Assembly (NCBI GenBank): GCA_030737835.1
Contig: CM060852.1
Coordinates: forward strand, 9,344,507-9,408,506
Reading direction: 5' to 3'
DNA: 64,000 nucleotides
DNA from: Acorus gramineus
Taxonomy: Eukaryota; Streptophyta; Magnoliopsida; Acorales; Acoraceae
A program made the position numbers and the translations under genes. A model generated the notes under the pieces. It saw nothing but the letters and a program-made list of their open reading frames with translations. It did no database searches and was not told where the DNA came from. Numbering within the stretch: the first letter of the stretch is position 1; each line of letters begins with the position of its first letter. Positions 58,590-64,000 of this stretch are shown here, piece after piece.

Positions 58590-59092
58590 TATAGGGAAAA
58601 ATCCATGCAACTCATTGAAATCTGACTGAAATCTATATAACCCCTTGACTTTTCTTAAAATTCATATAACCCTCTGAAAACGATGATTAAATCCAAATAA
58701 CTCAATGAATAAAATTTTTGTTAATAGATGATGAATATTTTGTTTGGTTAACCTTGATTGAAAACACTATATATTAAAAAACCAATACAATGTGTTAAAA
58801 ATGCGAAAAATCTTATGAAAATGACAATTTTACCCTTTCTAGATATATTATAAAATCCTATTCAGATGGATAAAATTATTATTTATGTAAGATTTTTTAC
58901 ACTTTTAATACATTATAAGGTTTTTTTTGATATATTGTATTTTTTATTAGAATTAATCAAACATAATATTCATAAAATATTCATTATCTGTAAACGTAAA
59001 TTTTATTGTGGGGGTTATTTGGATTTATTAAGTAGTTTTAAAAAGTTATATGAATTTTAAAAATAACCGAGAATTATATGGATTTTTTCAAT
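58590..59092. mobile_element. Fold-back MITE of about 500 bp
   Basis: Arms of about 170 bases are inverted copies. The left arm has aaaaatccat, aaaattcatataac, aaatccaaataac, aataaaattt and gatgaatatttt; the right arm has atggattttt, gttatatgaatttt, gttatttggattt, aaattttatt and aaaatattcatta in reverse order. The 9-base aatataata flanks both sides (58581-58589 and 59093-59101), which would suit a Mutator-like element, but the context is AT-rich so chance is possible. Confidence 0.8.
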
Positions 59093-59602
59093 AATATAAT
59101 ATTCTTCACATACATTTTTCAAGTGATCATACCTAACATCCAAAATATTCATCAGAATCCACTGATTCACATCTGAAATCAAATCAGATGCAAATCCTTT
59201 TAGATTTTTGATATAGGGAAGAATCCTATATTTTCTCTCCACATTTAATAGACTACGTACCACACTCCACCAGAACTAACGAAAAAAGGTCCACCAGTGG
59301 GGACCATTCGATCAATAAGTCTTTGAAAATCCAAGCGACAGCGATCAATCTAGTCTTTCCGTGTATGACGGAGACCAATGATTGGACCCTCGTCAGTACC
59401 ATTCAATAAATACAAATCGAAACCGGGGGCATTTGCGTAAATCACCTCCTCTTCCCCGCAAATCACGACCGCCTTTTCCTCGACACCCCGCCGAAAATTC
59501 CCCTGATAAAAAATCGGCGATTTATTAAAATCTGCTGAGACTCTCTTCGGTTCATCGGCGATCCGCCGCCAAATGAAGCCTTTCGCTTTCTAGGGTTTCT
59601 AC
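59093..59602. other. Promoter and 5' UTR region of the GT43 gene
   Basis: The sequence turns from AT-rich to GC-rich at about 59430. A short upstream ATG at 59573 (atgaagcctttcgctttctag) opens a 7-codon frame ending 9 bases before the main ATG, and a telo-box-like tagggtttc lies at 59591. No TATA box is clear. Confidence 0.5.
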
Positions 59603-62600
59603 ATGGCTTCCATCCGACGGACCCTATCACCGTCGAAGAATCACGATCGGACGCACCAGAAGCACTCCCCCGTCGACCTCCGGCGGATCCTCGCCGGGGA
59701 AGTCTTCCTCCATCGCCACCCGCGGCGGCACGCGCCGTGGAAGCAATCGCTGCTTCTCCGGTTGCTCCTCCTCTTCCTCGCCGGGTTCTTCGTCGGCATC
59801 TCCCCCTTGATCGGCCTCGAAAGAGGGGGCTTCGATCCGCCTCCGGTGGATCTCGAAAGCTCAGATTCGACGGTCCCGAGGAAGCTCGTGATCGTGGTGA
59901 CCCCGACGTACGAGAGGGCGCACCAGGCGTACTACCTGAACCGGGTCGCGGGGGCTCTGAAGCTGGTGCGGCCGCCGCTGCTGTGGATTGTGGTGGAGGC
60001 GGAGGCGGTGATGGCGGAGACTGCCGAGATGCTGAGGCGGACGGGGTTGATATACAGGCACCTGGTTTGCGAGAAGAATTTGACGGATGCGAAGGACCGA
60101 CGGGTCCACCTGAGGAACAGAGCGCTCGAGCACATCGAGCGGCACAGGTTGGATGGGGTTGTTTATTTTGCTGATGATGATAATGTGTACTCGGTCGAGC
60201 TCTTCGAGCGCATCAGAGAGATTAGGTAATTGTTCTTGTTCTTCATTTGAAATTTTGAATGATTTTCTTTTAGGCCCTGTTGGGACTGTTTAGATTAGGT
60301 AATTGTTCTCATGCTCTATTTGGATGCTTTCACTTTATGCAAAATCAGTTTGCATATAATTAGTTCCAAACAGTTGTGTTAAAGCTTTTAGCTTTTGGTC
60401 TCATATCTTCTTTTTTTTGTGTTAAAAAGAGCAACTTTTATATATGTATATATAAAATTGTGTGTTTAGATTGGTTGTAGATTTGATATAAATTTTATGA
60501 TCTCAAATATTAACTGGTAAGGTGGTTGAGGTTGTTTGAAAAATGTGGTAAACTGAGAAGCTGGGTTGGTCAGTTCATTTGACAATTTAGTGATGAGTGA
60601 AGCGAAATAGTCATTTAATGTTGAGAGTGAGACAAATATAAGTATTGTATTGGGTATGTAAACTGATCATATGTGTGATGTTACTGAACTGATTTTGTCA
60701 TGAAATAGTCGGGTTTCAATATTCTAAATTAGTAACTAGGTACTATATTCATCAAGAGGGGAAAATATTCATTCTGGACTTGACATTTTTTTCATTATTC
60801 TGCCTTTGATGGTTTTTTTTTTTTGTCAAATGTCACACAATGTTGCACTTCAAAAATGTCTCACAATGTGCTTCCTTGTATGACTGTGTGAGTTGCAGTT
60901 TTTCTTTCTAACAAGTCTCCACTTGTGAATATATTGTTACAAGTCCATCCAATCCCTTCTAACCCAGGAGTAAGCTAATTTCAGTTGATTTTGCACCTTC
61001 AAGTTAATACTTTGCGTTTGAGTGTCAGATGAGAGATAAAATTTGAACCATAATGTTATATAAATTATGGGATTTTAGCTTCAAATGGCCTGATCCAAGT
61101 AAGAATGATCCCCCCCCCCCCCTAAATATATATATATATATATATATAAAATAAAAAGAAGAAAAAAAAGTCAAAGAGGTGGAGGACCAATATTTACTTG
61201 TACAGTTTGTTCCTGTGTACTTTTATTTTTTAATGAACTGATTAAATTGTGGAATTCAGGCGCTTTGGAACTTGGCCGGTTGCCATGCTTGCTGAGAGCA
61301 AAAACAAAGCAGTGCTTGAAGGTCCCATATGTAATGGAAGTCAAGTAATTGGATGGCACACAAATTTAAAGAGCAAGAGAATTCGAAGATTTCATGTTGA
61401 TATGTCGGGATTTGCATTCAATAGCACAATTCTTTGGGACCCCAAGAAATGGCGCAGGCCAACCTCAAATCCCATAAGGCAGCTGGACACAAAAAAAGAT
61501 GGGTTCCAAGTAAGTGTTGTTTTACTCAACTTCTTTTGTATGCCTTATTATGGTTCAAAACGTGTAGTTCGGTCATATGAAAAATGCTAGGGATGCAAAT
61601 CCATGTTTGTAATATTTCACTGTCATCTGTTTAATTGTGCCCACCATTACAGGAATTATTCCTGTTTGCATCTATGATTTGCATAGTCCTTGAGAATGGG
61701 CCATTATAACATGATGAACAGGACCTTGACATGGAACTGTCAGGCCATCCAATGTTTCAATGTAAACTATGCAAGAGTTGGTGTAGGATAAATTCTGCAC
61801 AATCATTTTGAGGTCATGTGTGCACTAATCTGTCCGTATTGGTACTTTGGATTTTGCACATGTGCATATACTCTCTGATTGCTTGAACTTAATCTGCTTA
61901 GTTTTAATAGGATGGGTGTCCCATCTGGTAATTAGTGGGCCAAAACATCGCAAGGCGCGTGTCATCAACTTGACCTCCATGGTGTTTACCAATATCTAGA
62001 GTTTTTGATGTCAGATTGAGGGCCATTTGATTAAAGTAAGCTTGACTCACAAATGGGTGGAATAGGGCTTGTTCGCTCTGGTTATGGTTAATTTTTTTAC
62101 TGTGTTTCGTGATGTGACCATATAGCGGGAGTTGTTCCTGTATAGGTTACTTACTTACTATTATGGCGTTTAATCCTGTTTGATTGCAATTATAGAAATG
62201 GTGTCAGCAAGAAATCATATCGTCTACTTGTTGAATTTATTTTCAGAACTGACCCAAAATTTGTGCTTTATTGCCCATCAGTGCTGGTCCTGAATTTAAT
62301 AATATGACTATGTTTTATTTGCATCCCTTTGCTATATCTCACATGCAACCCTCAATCGCTTGCATTTTGCATGCATAACAAATATGCTATTAAAAAAAAA
62401 AATGAACTTATCATTCTAGAATCAGTTGTGTTATTGTGAAATGCAAAAAATTAGCTAAGGGTTCCTTGCCATATCTCATGTGCAAACCCTCCCTCTCGTC
62501 CGCAATGAGAAAATCAAATTTTACGGTGATACCTTTACTAATGGGTCAAATTACATACTTTTTGCTTGTTTATCAGCGTATTGTGAGTTAATAGATTTTG

Positions 62601-63097
62601 GTAGTTTTCTGCAGTATTTTTTCATTCTCTCAACTCTTTGGGACTTGTTGCCAAAGCACTCTTAACACATTGATTGTTCACTTTAAGCCACATACAATTT
62701 GTTGGTGTTATGTACCATAAAAAACATTCCTCAAATATACAAGAATTCTTTTGCATTTTTGCTTATTATTATCGCACACATTAATCCTTCACCTCAGTTC
62801 TTTAATTTCCTCATTCTGCCCTAATCATGTGGGCACATAGCCACATAATGTTTAAAAATGATGTGCAACATTGGTATAACCCCATAATCCGTTGCCTAAT
62901 CCCTCTTGATCACGTTCCCAATCCAGGAGACAACATTTATCGAGCAAGTCGTTGAAGATGAGAGTCAAATGGAAGGCATACCTCCTGGTTGCTCGAAGAT
63001 CATGAACTGGCATTTACATCTAGAGGCTCAGAATCTTGCGTATCCCAAGGGATGGCAACTGCAAAAGAGCCTTGATGCTGTCCTTCCCATCAAGTAG
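59603..63097 (+). CDS. IRX9H: GT43 glycosyltransferase, probable beta-1,4-xylosyltransferase (IRX9H-like)
   Basis: A Golgi type II membrane protein involved in building the xylan backbone of cell walls. Exons are 59603-60225, 61260-61509 and 62927-63097; they join in frame to 347 aa. A short basic cytoplasmic N-terminus beginning [10 protein letters not shown] is followed by one hydrophobic membrane anchor at about residues 48-66 ([20 protein letters not shown]). The GT43 domain starts at about residue 92 ([20 protein letters not shown]), with the nucleotide-sugar/metal DDD motif at about 191-193 in [10 protein letters not shown]. Later conserved parts are [21 protein letters not shown] and NWHLHLE. 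The [10 protein letters not shown] start and sequence favour IRX9H over IRX9 or IRX14. Plant IRX9-type proteins may act structurally in the xylan synthase complex with IRX14 and IRX10. A 7-codon upstream frame might lower translation. Intron 1 contains a run of 13 C next to a TA repeat. Confidence 0.92.
60335..60450. repeat. Dispersed AT-rich repeat, copy in GT43 gene intron 1
   Basis: Matches the segment at about 24056-24215 in the cysteinyl-tRNA synthetase gene over ttatgcaaaatcagttt, ataattxgttccaaacagtt and gtgttaaaaa, in the same order. Confidence 0.5.
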
Positions 63098-64000
63098 GCA
63101 ACATGTCCAGTGGTGCTGTTTCTTCATGGAGACAGGTCTGAATCCTTCAAAAGTGAATACAACCCCTTTTCAGGTTCACCTTTCAATCTCCCATAAACAT
63201 ACTGGTTCAGTTTTTCGCGTATCTTGACTGCATGTCACAGCAGGTAAACTAGATTCTCATAACACCCAGCAAAGTCCTGCTTAATTAATCTGGAGTGGAT
63301 GGATCTTATAGAAATCCCTTTGATACAATTTTTTTGTTTTTTTTTTCTTGACATAAACGGTAGGCATTTCATTAATTGAATAAGAGTGCCCAATGGGAAA
63401 TGCAAAAGGTAGTCAGAAGAATGAGCAGGAGAGAGAGTCTTACTTAGACCAACCACAAGTATTCAACCACAAGTAGTCAGAATGGGAGATACAATTCTTT
63501 TTGTTGTAAAACAAAACAATTTAGTATTTAATCAAACCACCTTGCTATATATGTAGCCAACTGACATTTTTTTTCCCATACGAGGAACATCAGTTGGAAA
63601 AAAAAACCTTGGATGCACCATTGTAACCAGCCTAGTTTGTAACCAAATGGTATTGTTGTTACCTGATGTTTTACCAATATTTATTGAATTATCAATCCTT
63701 GTTTTTTTAAGGTTTTCATATCCTTGTTGGTAATTTGATTGTTGGACATACCCGAAATTGATGTGTTGTTTTTTTTGTCAATTTTTTTTTTACTTTTGAA
63801 TAGTATTGGTGATGTCAGAAGTCAGATACAATACAATCAAGTTTTCTGTGTTTACACAGCAAGGATTTTTTTTTATAAAAAAAAGCAGAAAAATAGGATA
63901 TCACAAATTGGATTCCTTTTTAATAATGTTGATTTGTAAAATAAATTGGTCATGCATTCTCTAATTCTGATGGGAGAATTATTAAATAATCCAGATTTGT
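63098..64000. other. 3' region of the GT43 gene and intergenic DNA
   Basis: Probably 3' UTR for the first few hundred bases. About 63335-63400 reads on the minus strand as a LINE-like tail: attcaattaatgaaatgcct, then tatgtcaag and an A run. No further gene is seen before the window ends. Confidence 0.5.

Overview
The window is nuclear DNA from a flowering plant. Genes are split by GT-AG introns and the intergenic DNA is very AT-rich. Several first exons and intronless genes are strikingly GC-rich (about 13.5-14.4, 18.4-19.2, 53.5-54.1 and 59.6-60.2 kb), a 5' GC bias typical of monocots. I infer a monocot but cannot name the species. I see no tRNA, rRNA, CRISPR or organellar DNA.

Layout. 1-5.5 kb: AT-rich intergenic DNA. 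5.66-10.13 kb (+): type I vacuolar H+-pyrophosphatase, 8 exons, 765 aa. 13.45-14.56 kb (+): intronless plastid arogenate dehydrogenase (tyrosine synthesis). 18.44-19.26 kb (-): a two-cistron locus, CDC26 (an APC/C subunit) followed 3 nt later by TTM3 (a triphosphate tunnel metalloenzyme). Divergent from it, 19.98-24.50 kb (+): organellar-type cysteinyl-tRNA synthetase, 9 exons, 566 aa. 25.4-27.1 kb: a sugar-transporter pseudogene arranged as a tail-to-tail inverted repeat. 28.81-31.34 kb (-): 2-oxoglutarate/Fe(II) dioxygenase, 4 exons, 348 aa. 34.44-37.90 kb (+): calcineurin-B-like EF-hand protein, 6 exons, 175 aa. 39.13-40.68 kb (+): small coiled-coil protein of unknown function. 42.84-51.78 kb (+): plastid PHT4-type anion transporter, 15 exons, 525 aa, with one GC-AG intron. 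53.48-54.09 kb (+): a second, intronless TTM3-like gene without CDC26. 59.60-63.10 kb (+): GT43 xylan glycosyltransferase resembling IRX9H, 3 exons, 347 aa.

Intergenic and intronic DNA carries small transposons: a 430-bp element with 12-bp terminal inverted repeats between CDC26 and the cysteinyl-tRNA synthetase gene, two fold-back elements, a tRNA-derived SINE with a 13-bp target-site duplication, LINE tails, a probable solo LTR and several local tandem duplications.

The genes are mostly unrelated housekeeping loci, as is usual in plants. The most interesting feature is the CDC26-TTM3 bicistron with a monocistronic TTM3-like paralogue 34 kb away in the opposite orientation. Exon models were built by hand from splice signals, reading-frame continuity and protein-family knowledge. 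All multi-exon models of recognised genes close in frame.
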